Positions 52,365 through 61,751 of a DNA stretch of 64,000 bases are shown here, piece after piece (positions within the stretch are counted from its first letter, which is position 1; every line of letters begins with the position of its first letter). The stretch is from Streptomyces lavendulae subsp. lavendulae. GTDB taxonomy: Bacteria; Actinomycetota; Actinomycetes; Streptomycetales; Streptomycetaceae. Made by a program: the position numbers and the translations under genes. Below the pieces are notes generated by a model that was given only the letters and a program-made list of their open reading frames with translations, was not told where the DNA came from and did no database searches. Location of the stretch: positions 8,195,501-8,259,500 of the forward strand of contig NZ_CP024985.1 in the NCBI RefSeq assembly GCF_002803845.1. The letters run 5' to 3'.

Positions 52365-53285
52365 TCAGTTCGGTGGTGTGGTGATACGGGTGGCGAGTCC
52401 GTCGAGCAGGGTTGTGAGGCCGTGCTGGAGGAGGGATTCGGGGGAGAGGGCGGCGCCCGTCCTCGCCGCGGCGAACGCCGGGAAGGCTCCGCCGTCCACC
52501 AGGGCCGCCAGCCGTGTCTCCTGGGCACGCATCCACTCCTGCCCGCTGACGCCGCTGGTGCGCGCCGCGTCGGTCTCCGGCTGGAGGTCGACGGCGTGGC
52601 CACGGACGTACCCGAAGAGGGTGACGGCGGCGTGCATCCGGGTGTCGTCGTCCAGGCCGAGTCCGTCCAGGGCGGCGAGGGCCCAGTCGATGTGGCGTAT
52701 GCCGTTGGGGATCAGCAGGGGCCGGTTGAGGTTCATGGCCCCGGCCAGCCAGGGGTGGGCCCGGTAGAGCCGCCATTGCAGGGCCGCCGACAGTTCCAGC
52801 CGCTCCCGCCAGTGCGGCGGCGGCCGATCGGGCAGAGTCTGTTCCCCGAACACGGCGTCGGCCATCAGCACCACCAGCTGCTCCTTGGAGCTGACATGCC
52901 GGTAGAGGGACATCGCCGAGACGCCGAGCTCGGCGCCGAGCCGACGCATGGTCAGGGCCGCGAGTCCCTCGGCGTCCGCGATGACGACCGCCGCGCGGAC
53001 GATGCGGGCACGCTGCGCGGTGTCGTCCTCGGCGGCGGGGCGCCGTCCCGGCCCGCCGGCCGCGGGCCGGGATGCGACCACAGTCCCGACTCCCGGCACC
53101 GCGCGCACCAGCCCTTCCTGTCCGAGTAGGGCCAGGACCTTGCTCGCGGTGGCCATGGCGACCCCCCACCGCTGGGTGATGGCCCGTGTCGAGGGCACCC
53201 GGTCCCCGGGCCGCAGTTCCCCGCGCTCGATGCGCCCGCGTAGCTCGGCCGCGATCCGCGCGTACGGCGCCTGCGTCTCTGTCAT
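52365..53285 (-). CDS. GntR-TetR fusion transcriptional regulator
   Basis: 306 residues. The GntR winged helix spans about 8-70 (IAAELRGRIERGELRPGDRVPSTRAITQRWGVAMATASKVLALL). A complete TetR domain follows from about 90 (RARIVRAAVVIADAEGLAALTMRRLGAELGVSAMSLYRHVSSKEQL) to the TetR_C ligand region. Such fusions are known in actinobacteria and control drug-response genes. It is divergent from the FAD monooxygenase, with two palindromes between, and likely represses it. Confidence 0.88.
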   Translation of the reverse strand: MTETQAPYARIAAELRGRIERGELRPGDRVPSTRAITQRWGVAMATASKVLALLGQEGLVRAVPGVGTVVASRPAAGGPGRRPAAEDDTAQRARIVRAAVVIADAEGLAALTMRRLGAELGVSAMSLYRHVSSKEQLVVLMADAVFGEQTLPDRPPPHWRERLELSAALQWRLYRAHPWLAGAMNLNRPLLIPNGIRHIDWALAALDGLGLDDDTRMHAAVTLFGYVRGHAVDLQPETDAARTSGVSGQEWMRAQETRLAALVDGGAFPAFAAARTGAALSPESLLQHGLTTLLDGLATRITTPPN

Positions 53286-53294
53286 CCCACCCTC

Positions 53295-53330
53295 CTTGGT
53301 GCACTAGTACGGACGAACCGTAGTGCACTA
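53295..53330. promoter_or_regulatory. Two operator palindromes between GntR-TetR and FAD monooxygenase
   Basis: TAGTGCACTA (53321-53330) is a perfect 10-bp palindrome and TGGTGCACTA (53298-53307) a near match, 23 bp apart centre to centre. They lie between the divergent starts at 53285 and 53414. GTGCAC-type sites suit GntR-like dimers. Confidence 0.68.
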
Positions 53331-53413
53331 GCTCGGTTTGCTCAACTTCCCTGTTCCATCACGCATTTACCGTCTGTACGTTGTACACACCACCCCGAGA
53401 GAGGACAGGGAAA

Positions 53414-54598
53414 ATGAACGAGACCCAGAGCCAGACCAAGACCAGGAACCAGACCGTGCTGATCTCCGGCGGCAGTGTCGCGGGCCCCACCCTCGCCTAC
53501 TGGCTGCACCACCACGGCTTCACCCCCACGGTCGTCGAGCGAGCCCCCCGGCTGCGTGACGGCGGCTACGCGGTCGACTTCCGCGGGGAGGCCCTGGACG
53601 TCCTGGACCGCATGGGGCTGCTGGAGGGGATCCGAGCGCTGGACACCGAGATGGGCGACGCGGCCCTGGTGGACGCCGAGGGCCGCCAGTACGCCACCCT
53701 GCCGGCGGCGGTCTTCGCCGGAGACCTGGAGGTCCTCAAGGGCGACCTGACCCGGATGCTGTACGAGGCCACCCGCGAGGACGTCGAGTACGTCTTCGGC
53801 GACTCGATCGCGAGCCTGGAGCAGGACGAGGACGGGGTGCTCGTCTCCTTCGAGCACGGGGCGCCCCGTCGCTTCGACCTGGTGGTCGGGGCCGACGGCC
53901 TCCACTCCAGGACCCGCGCGCTTGCATTCGGCCCGGAGGACGAGTTCATCCGCCACCTCGGCATCTACACGGCGATCTTCAACCTCGACAACTATCTCGG
54001 CCTGAAGAACACCGGCCACCTCTACGCCGCCCCCGGCAAGGCCGCCAACGTCTTCACGGCCCGCGACAACACCGAGGCCCGCGCGGCCTTCCACTTCGCC
54101 GCCGACCACCTGGAGTACGACCGTCGCGACCCCGCCTCGCACAGGCGGATCGTCGCCGAGCGGTTCGCCGGCGAGGGCTGGGAGGTGCCGCGCCTGCTGA
54201 AGGAGATGGACACCGCGCAGGAGTTCTTCTTCGACTCCAACGCCCAGGTCGAGATGGACACCTACTCGGCCGGCCGCATCGTCCTCCTTGGTGACGCGGG
54301 CTACTGCGCCGGCCCCACCTCGGGCCGCGGCACCTCCCAGGCACTGATCGGTGCCTACGTCCTCGCCGGCGAACTCGCCACCCGAGACGGCGACCACACG
54401 GCCGCCTTCGCCGCCTACGAGCAGCAGATGCGTCCCTACGTGGCCGAACACCAGGCTCTGGGCCGCGAGGGCGCCGAACGGTTCTTCATGCCTGCTCCCA
54501 CCCAGGAGATCCTCGACATGCTGGCCGCGAACGCCCCCGGGAATACCCGCACCGAACCGGTCCGCCTCCCCGACTACATCCCTGCCGCCGCCGCCTGA
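53414..54598 (+). CDS. FAD-dependent monooxygenase (TetX/rifampin-monooxygenase-like fold)
   Basis: 394 residues from an ATG at 53414 in AGGACAGGGAAAATG. The FAD Rossmann motif ISGGSVAGPTLAYWLHHHG lies near residue 18, GADGLHSRTRALAF near 150 and the second FAD motif VLLGDAGYCAGPTSGRGTSQAL near 290. It resembles antibiotic-inactivating FAD monooxygenases, but the substrate is unknown. Expression is probably controlled by the divergent GntR-TetR protein. An IS256 element begins 12 bp after the stop. Confidence 0.88.
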   Translation: MNETQSQTKTRNQTVLISGGSVAGPTLAYWLHHHGFTPTVVERAPRLRDGGYAVDFRGEALDVLDRMGLLEGIRALDTEMGDAALVDAEGRQYATLPAAVFAGDLEVLKGDLTRMLYEATREDVEYVFGDSIASLEQDEDGVLVSFEHGAPRRFDLVVGADGLHSRTRALAFGPEDEFIRHLGIYTAIFNLDNYLGLKNTGHLYAAPGKAANVFTARDNTEARAAFHFAADHLEYDRRDPASHRRIVAERFAGEGWEVPRLLKEMDTAQEFFFDSNAQVEMDTYSAGRIVLLGDAGYCAGPTSGRGTSQALIGAYVLAGELATRDGDHTAAFAAYEQQMRPYVAEHQALGREGAERFFMPAPTQEILDMLAANAPGNTRTEPVRLPDYIPAAAA

Positions 54599-54610
54599 CG
54601 GGCGACGGCG

Positions 54611-54642
54611 GGACTGTCCGGAAGTTTGTGTATGCCCCGGTG
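54611..54642. repeat. IS256-family left inverted repeat
   Basis: Shares the pattern GGA-TGTC-G, then TTTGTGTA, GCCC and GGTG with the complement of the right end over 32 bases, with several mismatches. Confidence 0.75.
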
Positions 54643-54688
54643 TGACCCGTAAGGCATGAGATGTGGTCTCTGTCGGGAGAGATCACTG

Positions 54689-55983
54689 ATGGGGATCAAC
54701 GACGCTCGGCCCCGTGAAGGCATCGTGCGGACGGGGGCCGAGTTGGCTCGACTTGCGCAATCAGAAAGTGACTTGGCCGCCCAGCTCGTGGAACGGGCCC
54801 GCGCGGAAGGCGTGAACCTGGTCGGGGAGAACGGGCTGCTCAAGGGACTGGTGAAGCTGGTCCTGGAAGGAGCCCTTGAGAGCGAGATGGCCGACCACCT
54901 CGGCTACGAGAAGGGCGACCGGGCCGGGAACGGCTCGGGCAACTCCCGCAACGGCACCAGCCGCAAGCGAATCCTGACCGATGTCGGGGCGGTGGAACTG
55001 GACATCCCGGCGACCGGGCCGGCACCTTCAGCCCGCAGATCGTGCCCAAGCACCAGCGGCGTGTGGAAGGCTTCGACGAGGCGATCCTGTCCCTCTACGC
55101 CAAGGGCCTGACCGCCGGCGAGATCCAGGCCCACCTCGCGGAGATCTACGACGTCGACGTCTCCCACGAGACGATCTCCAAGGCCCCCGACAAGGTCAGC
55201 GCCGAGCTGGACGCCTGGCGCCAGAGGCCGCTGGACCGCGTCTACGCCGTCGTCATGATCGACGCCATCGTCCTGAAGATCCGCGACGGCGCGGTCGCCA
55301 ACCGGCCCGTCTACATCGCGGTCGGGATCAATCTCGAAAGCGAACGCGACATTCTCCGGGTGTGGGTCGGCGCCGGTGGTGAGGGCGCCAAGACCTGGAT
55401 GGCCTGGCTCGCGGAACGGAAGAACCGAGGGGTCCAGGATGTCCTGATCGCCTGCTGCGACGACCTCAAGGGCCTGCCCGACTCCATCGCCGCGATCTGG
55501 CCCCTGGCCGACATCCAGCTCTGTGTGGTCCACATGGTCCGCAACAGCCTCAAGTACGCCTCCACCAGGCACTGGTCGCAGATCGCCAAGGAACTTCGGC
55601 AGGTCTACACGGCCGCGACCGCGGACGCGGCCGAGGCCAGGTTTGCCGAGTTCGAGGCCGAGTGGGGCGCCCGCTACCCGGCCCTGGTAGCGGTCCGGCG
55701 CCGCGGCTGGGAACACTTCGTGATGTTCCTGCGGTTCCCGCCCGAGATCCGAAAGATCGTCTACACGGCGAACATGATCGAGTCCCTGAACTTGAGGTTC
55801 CGACAGGCGACCCGCCGCCGAGGCCACTTCCCGAACGAGGAAGCGGCGCTCAAGGTCCTCTACCTCGTCATCCGGGACCGGCAGCCTAACCGGCGCAACC
55901 CCACCGGCCGGACCCACAACTGGGAGGAAGCGATCAACACCCTCGCCGGCTACTACGGCGACCGCGCCACCGACAACCAGTAA
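54689..55983 (+). pseudogene. IS256-family transposase with frameshift
   Basis: The N-terminal part from an ATG at 54689 reads LVGENGLLKGLVKLVLEGAL, EMADHLGYEKGDRAGNG and NGTSRKRILTDVGAVELDIP. The frame then shifts at about 55010-55020; the rest (GTFSPQIVPKHQRRVEGFDEAILSLYAKGL to WEEAINTLAGYYGDR) is in another frame. The DDE residues appear in VMIDAIVLK, ACCDDLKGL and NMIESLN. One base appears missing between DIP and GTFSPQ. Without frame rescue the transposase is dead. Confidence 0.85.
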
Positions 55984-56008
55984 CCGCACTACCCACAAGA
56001 AGCGTCAG

Positions 56009-56040
56009 CACCAGGGCTTACACAAAGAAACTGACACTCC
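56009..56040. repeat. IS256-family right inverted repeat
   Basis: The complement of this segment matches the left end over 32 bp with several mismatches. It is followed by chromosome sequence that begins inside an open frame. Confidence 0.75.
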
Positions 56041-56042
56041 CG

Positions 56043-56254
56043 AGGAAGGTCTTGTAGGTCCGCCTGAGATCGCGATCGCAGCAGTCGTATTCCGATCCGC
56101 TGTTGCCGCATTCGGATTTCTGGGTGTGGCCGCTTCAGATCTTCTGTATGGAAATCCGGACAGTGGTCAGTGGATCAAAATGACGTCTCTCGCTGTCGGG
56201 GGCATGGTCGGCGCAACCTGGACCGTTCGCAGGTTGGGGCGGACAAAGCGTTGA
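56043..56254 (+). pseudogene. Small membrane protein, 5'-truncated by the IS256 element
   Basis: The frame is open from the IS right end to the TGA at 56252 and has no start codon of its own. It reads EIAIAAVVFRSAVAAFGFLGVAA, then DSGQWIKMTSLAVGGMVGATWTVRRL, two hydrophobic helices with a short loop. The missing 5' part was probably lost on IS insertion or deletion. The family is unknown. Confidence 0.55.
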
Positions 56255-56507
56255 TGGGTTCGTTCTGAGAAATGCTCGTGGCACACCATGAGTCGGCGGT
56301 GTGCCATAGCCATCCCACACGACTGGTGTGAATGCGAGGGCTGATAGCAGTCGATCTTCCGGCACCCGGTCACTCCATGGCAGCCAAGATCCGAAGCCCT
56401 GCCGGTCTCCGGCTCGAACGGGCCCGGGAACGGGGTGAAGAGGTAACGGGACGGGGGAACCGGCGCCGGTGGGATCCCCTCTTGATGAGTGACCGAGGGG
56501 GAATTGC

Positions 56508-57119
56508 ATGGCGGGGAAGATCGTCCCGGCAGCGGGGCGCTTGGTGGTGGCGGGGTTTCTTTGCGCCCTGATCGCGGGGTGCGGCAGCACAGCACCGGGG
56601 GGCTCGGCAGGACCTGCGCCCGTGCCCTCCCTCTCGCCTACCGCCGACTGCGGCCTTGACACGACGACTGACGACCCGAGCGGCGGGTACGCGGGCCCGC
56701 CGACGGACGAGGAGGCCGGCGGTCATGCCGGCCCGCCCACTGACCAGGAGGCCGCCGACGGTGGCGCCGGTCCGCCGACCGACGGGGAGATCGGAAACGG
56801 GGGTGGCCCCTGCGGGTCTGCGGACTGGTTCGACATGACCCGGGACTTCCAGGCCTACCTCGGACAGCACCTCACCAAGGCAGACGACGGCACCGTCTCC
56901 CAGCAGTCCGTACGCGAGACCCGTGTCCGGAAGGTGAACACCGCCGGCGAGGCGAGGATCACCTTCTTCTCCTACTTCACCGACGATGCCCTCAGCCGCA
57001 ACGCCGCGCTCCGCCTGGCCCGGCTGTTCGCCGACTGGCGACGCGAGATCTACGGCGACGCGGGCAGGGTGTCGGTCCGTAGCACCGAAGGGACCGTGCT
57101 CGTCACCCTGAACTGGTGA
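56508..57119 (+). CDS. Lipoprotein with Pro/Thr repeat region
   Basis: 203 residues with GAGGGGGA upstream. The lipobox LIAGC places Cys near residue 25. A disordered region has three AGPPTD repeats (GPPTDEEAGG, GPPTDQEAAD, GPPTDGEIGN), then a folded part from about 110 (DFQAYLGQHLTKADDGTVSQ) resembling small extracellular domains. It is a membrane-anchored surface protein of unknown function. Confidence 0.82.
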   Translation: MAGKIVPAAGRLVVAGFLCALIAGCGSTAPGGSAGPAPVPSLSPTADCGLDTTTDDPSGGYAGPPTDEEAGGHAGPPTDQEAADGGAGPPTDGEIGNGGGPCGSADWFDMTRDFQAYLGQHLTKADDGTVSQQSVRETRVRKVNTAGEARITFFSYFTDDALSRNAALRLARLFADWRREIYGDAGRVSVRSTEGTVLVTLNW

Positions 57120-57305
57120 CCCCGGCCCCTCGCGCGTCCCATACCGCGCGGTGGTGGACGGCCCCGGCGCCCTCCGCCCGGATCCCGCCCGGAGCCGGCG
57201 AGGCGAGGCGCCGGGTGATGAGAGCGTGGTGGGCCTTGATGGTCTTGACCGGTAGACGGCTCATGGTGGAGTCGGGTATTCGAGACTGTCCGAGTGCCTC
57301 GCGTG

Positions 57306-57950
57306 TCACTGCCCCTGTGCCCGTGGGGTCGCCGAGGCGAGGAGACCGGACAAGGCCTCCTGGAGATTCTCGATCCGGCGGTAGTGAAGGGCGGTCATCC
57401 CCACTTCGCGGGCCGCGACGACGTTGGCGGCGGTGTCGTCGATGAACAGGCAGCGGCGGATCGGCACTCCGACGCGTTCGGCGGCGATGAGGTAGACGCG
57501 AGGATCGGGTTTCGCGACTCCGATGCGGGACGTGTTCACCACGGCGTCGGCGAGGCCGTCCAAGCCTTGCCGGGAAAGATCCGACTCCAATCGTGTGGTC
57601 GCGTTGGAGACCAGGGCGACGGTGGCGACTTCGCGGACCCTGGTGAGGAGGGACACGACCTCTTGATCGACGCGTGGCATGAGTTCGGACCAGGCAGCGA
57701 CAATGCTTCGGGCACGATCCGTTGACCCACAGACGGCGGCGAGGTCCGTGACGACAGCTGAGCGCCATTGCTCATCGGTGACCTCCCCCGTGATCGCGGG
57801 GTGCAGGCGGGATGGCGCGAAGGCGGCTGCCGCGAGCGTGCCTGCGGGGAGTCCATGGGTGTGGTCGAGGTCATCGGGTCCCGCAGCGGGCCAGTGGCGA
57901 ATCACGCCGTCGATGTCGCAGAGCACGGCGTCGTAGGGGCGGACGGTCAT
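57306..57950 (-). CDS. HAD-superfamily hydrolase
   Basis: 214 residues from an ATG at 57950 with AAGGAG eight bases upstream. Motif I is VLCDIDGVIRHW (with the second Asp), followed by VSNATTRLESDL, Lys in GVAKPDPRVY and motif IV CLFIDDTAAN. It is a typical HAD-IA phosphatase-like protein with unknown substrate. Confidence 0.87.
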   Translation of the reverse strand: MTVRPYDAVLCDIDGVIRHWPAAGPDDLDHTHGLPAGTLAAAAFAPSRLHPAITGEVTDEQWRSAVVTDLAAVCGSTDRARSIVAAWSELMPRVDQEVVSLLTRVREVATVALVSNATTRLESDLSRQGLDGLADAVVNTSRIGVAKPDPRVYLIAAERVGVPIRRCLFIDDTAANVVAAREVGMTALHYRRIENLQEALSGLLASATPRAQGQ

Positions 57951-58374
57951 GTTCAGCGCTCCTTGGTGATGGCAGTCGAGCGGCTGACGTCGGCTGCCTA
58001 GGCGGCCCGGTCGCTCGCTGATGCCTCCCGCCACCGGTGGCGACTTGGACGCTGACCAGCACGTCATCCGCCCCTCTCAAGCCGGGATTGTCGCAGACGT
58101 CCCCGCGGTGGGAGAAGGGTTTCATCCCGCACCCAGCCCTTCACGAGTTCCACGCTCCAGGGCAGTACGGCCAGGCAAGCGCGGTGCTGTTGCACGTGCC
58201 GCCGGCGGCGGTCGAGGCACGGACGCGGGACGCGACCGCACCGTGCCCGTACGCATCGTGCGCGAGCACCACGCCTCCCAGCGGTACGGCGAGGGCTTTG
58301 CCGCAGGTGCACCTGATCTCCGGCTTCGGCGCGGCCGGAGCCCAAGGGCCATCATCCGCGCACTGACGCCATTT
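57951..58374. other. Gap with no recognised gene
   Basis: About 420 bases. The plus-strand stretch GEKGFIPHPALHEFHAPGQYGQ has a slight coding look but no family or complete frame. Confidence 0.35.
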
Positions 58375-58612
58375 CTACTGGGCGGACTTCGATTCGCGAC
58401 GCTGCAGCCGCTCGCCCATCAGCAACAGGAACGCCACCGCCGCCGCCGGATCGGGGCCGGCCGAGTACAAGTACAGGCCGAGCACGATCACGGCCTGCGT
58501 GGCTACAGCCGCAGTCAGCGCGGACTGCGGAAAGCGGTCGAGCAACGCACCGCGATGCTCATGCCTGCCAGACCCGCAACACCAAACCTACGTGCAGGGC
58601 GCTGACCGTGCC
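58375..58612 (-). pseudogene. MFS transporter C-terminal remnant
   Basis: SALHVGLVLRVW and VFGVAGLAGMSIAG-like pieces in different frames are followed by GALLDRFPQSALTAAVATQAVIVLGLYLYSAGPDPAAAVAFLLLMGERLQRR to a TAG at 58375. The LADRFP-type motif and hydrophobic helices identify a major-facilitator transporter. At least two frameshifts and the missing 5' part show it is dead. Confidence 0.6.
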
Positions 58613-58813
58613 GGGGGAGAACCCGCTTGGGCGTCACCCAGAAGCCTCACGATGTGGGCAAATCCTGTGGACGCCCCGGCGACAGACAGCGTCCCGGCTG
58701 CGAGCACCGTTCCGGACCGGCGGACGTCAGGGCGTACAGGGGGGAGGGGCCCACCGTGATTCTCTCGGTGGGCCTCGGGGTCAGGAACTACCGTCGCGAA
58801 AAGCCCTCGCTCG

Positions 58814-59290
58814 TCAGGCGTGCTCGTCCGATGGCTGCTGGGCAGGCTGGACCGACCAGCTTGGCGGCTCGTCGTTGCCCGAGTGCTCGTCCAGCTCCGC
58901 GTCGGCGGCCGTCGCATGGACCTTGCCCGGCGAGTGGTGGACGGGCGCGTATACGGCGTAGAGCTGCAGAGCTTCTTCCCCGATGTTGGTGACGTTGTGC
59001 CAGGTGCCGGCGGGCACGAAGATCGCCCAGCCATCCTCGACCTCCTGGTCGAAGTCGAGTCGATCCTTCGTGGGGCCCATCTGTACGCGGCCCCGGCCTG
59101 CGTCGAGTCGTAGGAATTGGTCAGTCTCCGGGTGAGCCTCCAAGCCGATGTCCTCACCCACCGGGATCGACATGAGGGTCAGCTGAAGGTACTTCCCAGA
59201 CCAGGCGACCGTGCGATAGTTCGTGTTTTCGAGCGTCGCCTTCTCAAGGTCGAAGCTTTGAGGTTCCGGCCCAATGTCCTTGATGGTCAT
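58814..59290 (-). CDS. Cupin-domain protein
   Basis: 158 residues from an ATG at 59290 with GGGAGAG. The cupin barrel is seen as LTLMSIPVGEDIGLEAHPETDQFLRL (His in EAHPETDQF, about 52) and FVPAGTWHNVTNIGEEALQLYAVY (His near 98). It is a small, probably metal-binding enzyme or sensor. A Pro/Ser tail follows. It stands alone near decayed genes. Confidence 0.83.
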   Translation of the reverse strand: MTIKDIGPEPQSFDLEKATLENTNYRTVAWSGKYLQLTLMSIPVGEDIGLEAHPETDQFLRLDAGRGRVQMGPTKDRLDFDQEVEDGWAIFVPAGTWHNVTNIGEEALQLYAVYAPVHHSPGKVHATAADAELDEHSGNDEPPSWSVQPAQQPSDEHA

Positions 59291-59839
59291 ACTTCTCTCC
59301 CGGTCAACGAAGGCGGTAGGCGGTACTCGGTTGTGTCTTGCACCGGACCACGTCAATATTCTCAGATCCCCAGGCTCTTCTGGCGACAAGTACGCGAGCC
59401 GCCGCCACGCAAATGTCCATGCCCCATTGCTCCGTTCTTCAGTGTGCCGTCGAGCAAGACCACCTCCTCGCACCGCTGGACGCCGCCTTTCAGCGCGCGC
59501 AGGTGGGGATCTGGCTGAAGAACGCGCGCGCCGCGGCTGCGGAGAAGTGGTCAAGACCTGTGGATCAAGCGTTCCAAGGGCTGTCCAACAAGGGCGGCCG
59601 TGCCTTGATGGGGTCAGGATCACAGTCGGCGGACGAGGATCCCTCAATGCCGACGTACGACCAGCTGACCGAGTGGGCCGGTCTGGGGCATGTCAGGCGA
59701 GCCAGATGGGACGCTGTGGCCGGCTGGCGGATCCCGGGCTTGATGATCCTGCGGCAGCCGGCTCCCTTGTCCGGGTCTAGAAGTCGTCCGCGGGCCGCCT
59801 CGTGAGCCGGCTCGGGCCCTTGCTCGCGCTCCGGCCACG

Positions 59840-60070
59840 GAGCCGCTTCAGCAGAGACAGGGTGCTGATCGTGAACGGCACCTTGGTGCCGACACGGGAC
59901 CCGGTGTGGGGGAGCAGTCCAAGAACCATCGCTACTCGACCAACCCCCAGGTCGTCATTGATGCCGATTCACGCCTTGTCGTCTCCGTCGGCCGACCCGT
60001 ACCCGGCAACCGGCGGCGGCAGCCTGACGGAAGCCGGTTCTCCCGAGTCGCGTCTCCCACCGCCTTGCAT
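59840..60070 (+). pseudogene. IS5-family transposase remnant
   Basis: VLIVNGTLVPTRDP in one frame, then SKNHRYSTNPQVVIDADSRLVVSVGRPVPGNR in another, match the DDE-start of IS112/IS5-type transposases. The 5' and 3' parts are missing. Confidence 0.72.
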
Positions 60071-60126
60071 GCTCGCGGATCAGGTTTCCGCCCCAACAGC
60101 TTCCGTATCCGGGCGAGACGGCGAGG

Positions 60127-60720
60127 TCAGCTCCGGGCATGCAAGGCGCGTGCAAGTGCATTCATGCTGATGTCGACGACCGTGCGGAGCTGCTTCTGGC
60201 TCGCCCTGGTCCTGCTCATCACGGCCAGCGACTGGTTGACCGCCGTCATGTGAACCGCGAAGTCGTCTGCATCGGCTTCGGGCAACTGTGCGGCGTTCAA
60301 GGCGGTCCGCAGCCGCGCATGCTGGGAGTCCAGAGCTTCGATCGCGCGGGCGGCGATGGTGGGGCTGAGCGCCGGTGCCGCCATCGCGGTCTGGGCGATC
60401 AGGCATCCATCGGGTACGTCAGGGTCGGCGATGCGCTGCAGGGTGACCTCGAAGAACGCCCGTACCGCCTGGAGCGGTTCCTCGGACGCGCATGAAAGCG
60501 CCTGCTCGTACCTGTTTCCGTACCGCGCGGCATAGCGGTCCAGGCAGCGCAGGTAGAGCGAGTCCTTGTCGCCGAACGAGGAGTAGATGGAGCTGCGGTT
60601 CAGTCCGGTCGTCCTGGAGAGGTCGTCGAGAGACGTGTCGGCGTATCCGGCCCGCCAGAACTGGACCATCGCCGCGTCGAGCGCGATGCCCACGTCGAAC
60701 TGCTTCTTCCCGGCCATCAC
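60127..60720 (-). CDS. TetR-family transcriptional regulator
   Basis: 197 residues. The helix-turn-helix runs DVGIALDAAMVQFWRAGYADTSLDDLSRTTGLNRSSIYSSFGDKDSLYLRCLDRY (about 9-62), followed by a QacR/AcrR-like C-terminal domain with DGCLIAQTAMAAPALSP. It is divergent from the alpha/beta hydrolase at 60807 with a near-perfect palindrome between, and probably represses it. Confidence 0.88.
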   Translation of the reverse strand: MMAGKKQFDVGIALDAAMVQFWRAGYADTSLDDLSRTTGLNRSSIYSSFGDKDSLYLRCLDRYAARYGNRYEQALSCASEEPLQAVRAFFEVTLQRIADPDVPDGCLIAQTAMAAPALSPTIAARAIEALDSQHARLRTALNAAQLPEADADDFAVHMTAVNQSLAVMSRTRASQKQLRTVVDISMNALARALHARS

Positions 60721-60766
60721 GCATGCACCTCGTTCTCGTACCGGCCGTTGCGGCCCTGCCCATCTT

Positions 60767-60790
60767 ATCTTGAACTGAACAGTTCAAGAT
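60767..60790. promoter_or_regulatory. TetR operator palindrome
   Basis: A 24-bp palindrome centred at 60778-60779 with core CTTGAACTGAACAGTTCAAG; only the central base pair breaks symmetry. It lies 47 bases upstream of the TetR gene's start and 17 upstream of the hydrolase gene's. Confidence 0.75.
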
Positions 60791-60806
60791 GCAGTAGGCT
60801 TGAAAC

Positions 60807-61751
60807 ATGACCTACGACGCCATGGCCCCGGACTCCTCATGCGACCAGAACCCGGTCCCAGGGTTGCCGCTGTACGACCTTGAGGGTTTCGCTCACCGCT
60901 GGGTCGACGCGGAAGGAATCCGACTCCACGCCGTGGAAGGCGGCCGTCCGGCCGGTCCCACCGTCGTCCTGCTCGCCGGGTTCCCGCAGACCTGGTGGGC
61001 TTGGCGAAAGGTGATGCCAGGTCTTGCCGAGCGATTCCACGTGATCGCGATCGACCTGCCGGGGCAGGGCCACTCCGACCGCCCTCAAGGGGGCTACGAC
61101 ACGCACACCGTCGCTTCGCGCGTCCAGGGTGCGCTGACCGCGCTCAACGTGCCGAAGTACTGGCTCGTCGCCCACGACATCGGGGCTTGGGTCGCTTTCT
61201 CGCTCGCCCTGAAGTACGAAGAGCGCCTGCACGGTGTCGCTCTGCTTGACGCCGGCATTCCCGGAATCACCCTCCCGGCCTCGATCCCAACGGACCCCGA
61301 CCGGGCCTGGAAGACCTGGCACTTCGCCTTCCACTTGGTGCCCGAACTGCCCGAGACCCTGCTCACCGGCCGCGAGCGTGACTACGTCGGCTGGTTCTTG
61401 AAGGTCAAAGCCCTGTCCCCGAACACCTTCGACCGTGCCGAGATCGACCACTACGCCGCCGCCATCGCGGCCGAGGGAGGGCTTTCAGCAGCTCTCGCCT
61501 ACTACCGCGACGCCGCGGAATCAGCGCGTAGGAACCACGACGCCCTCGAACAGCAACACTTGACCGTTCCGGTCCTGGGAATCTCCAGCTCCCATGGCTC
61601 GATCCCCGACATGGCCGCCTCCGTCCGTCCATGGGCAGAGCACACGACCGGCGTCGTCATCCCACAAGCCGGACACTTCATTCCCGAGGAGCAGCCCGAC
61701 GCAACTGTGGAGGTGCTGACCGCGTTCATCGATCACGAGCGTGTCGAGTAG
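60807..61751 (+). CDS. Alpha/beta hydrolase, epoxide-hydrolase/haloacetate-dehalogenase-like
   Basis: 314 residues. GFPQTWWAWRKVMPGLA is the family's oxyanion/hydrophobic segment (the usual His before GFP is Ala). The nucleophile elbow is AHDIGAW with Asp124, and the His is in AGHFIPEEQP (about 290). It probably opens epoxides or removes halide from small acids. The TetR operator overlaps its promoter, suggesting induction by its substrate. Confidence 0.87.
   Translation: MTYDAMAPDSSCDQNPVPGLPLYDLEGFAHRWVDAEGIRLHAVEGGRPAGPTVVLLAGFPQTWWAWRKVMPGLAERFHVIAIDLPGQGHSDRPQGGYDTHTVASRVQGALTALNVPKYWLVAHDIGAWVAFSLALKYEERLHGVALLDAGIPGITLPASIPTDPDRAWKTWHFAFHLVPELPETLLTGRERDYVGWFLKVKALSPNTFDRAEIDHYAAAIAAEGGLSAALAYYRDAAESARRNHDALEQQHLTVPVLGISSSHGSIPDMAASVRPWAEHTTGVVIPQAGHFIPEEQPDATVEVLTAFIDHERVE

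Larger units (their letters stand above)
54611..56040 (+). mobile_element. IS256-family insertion sequence (defective transposase)
   Basis: About 1.43 kb, bounded by imperfect 32-bp inverted repeats. It carries one plus-strand transposase gene that is broken by a frameshift. No obvious 8-9 bp target duplication was found. The right end cuts into a membrane-protein gene. Confidence 0.85.
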
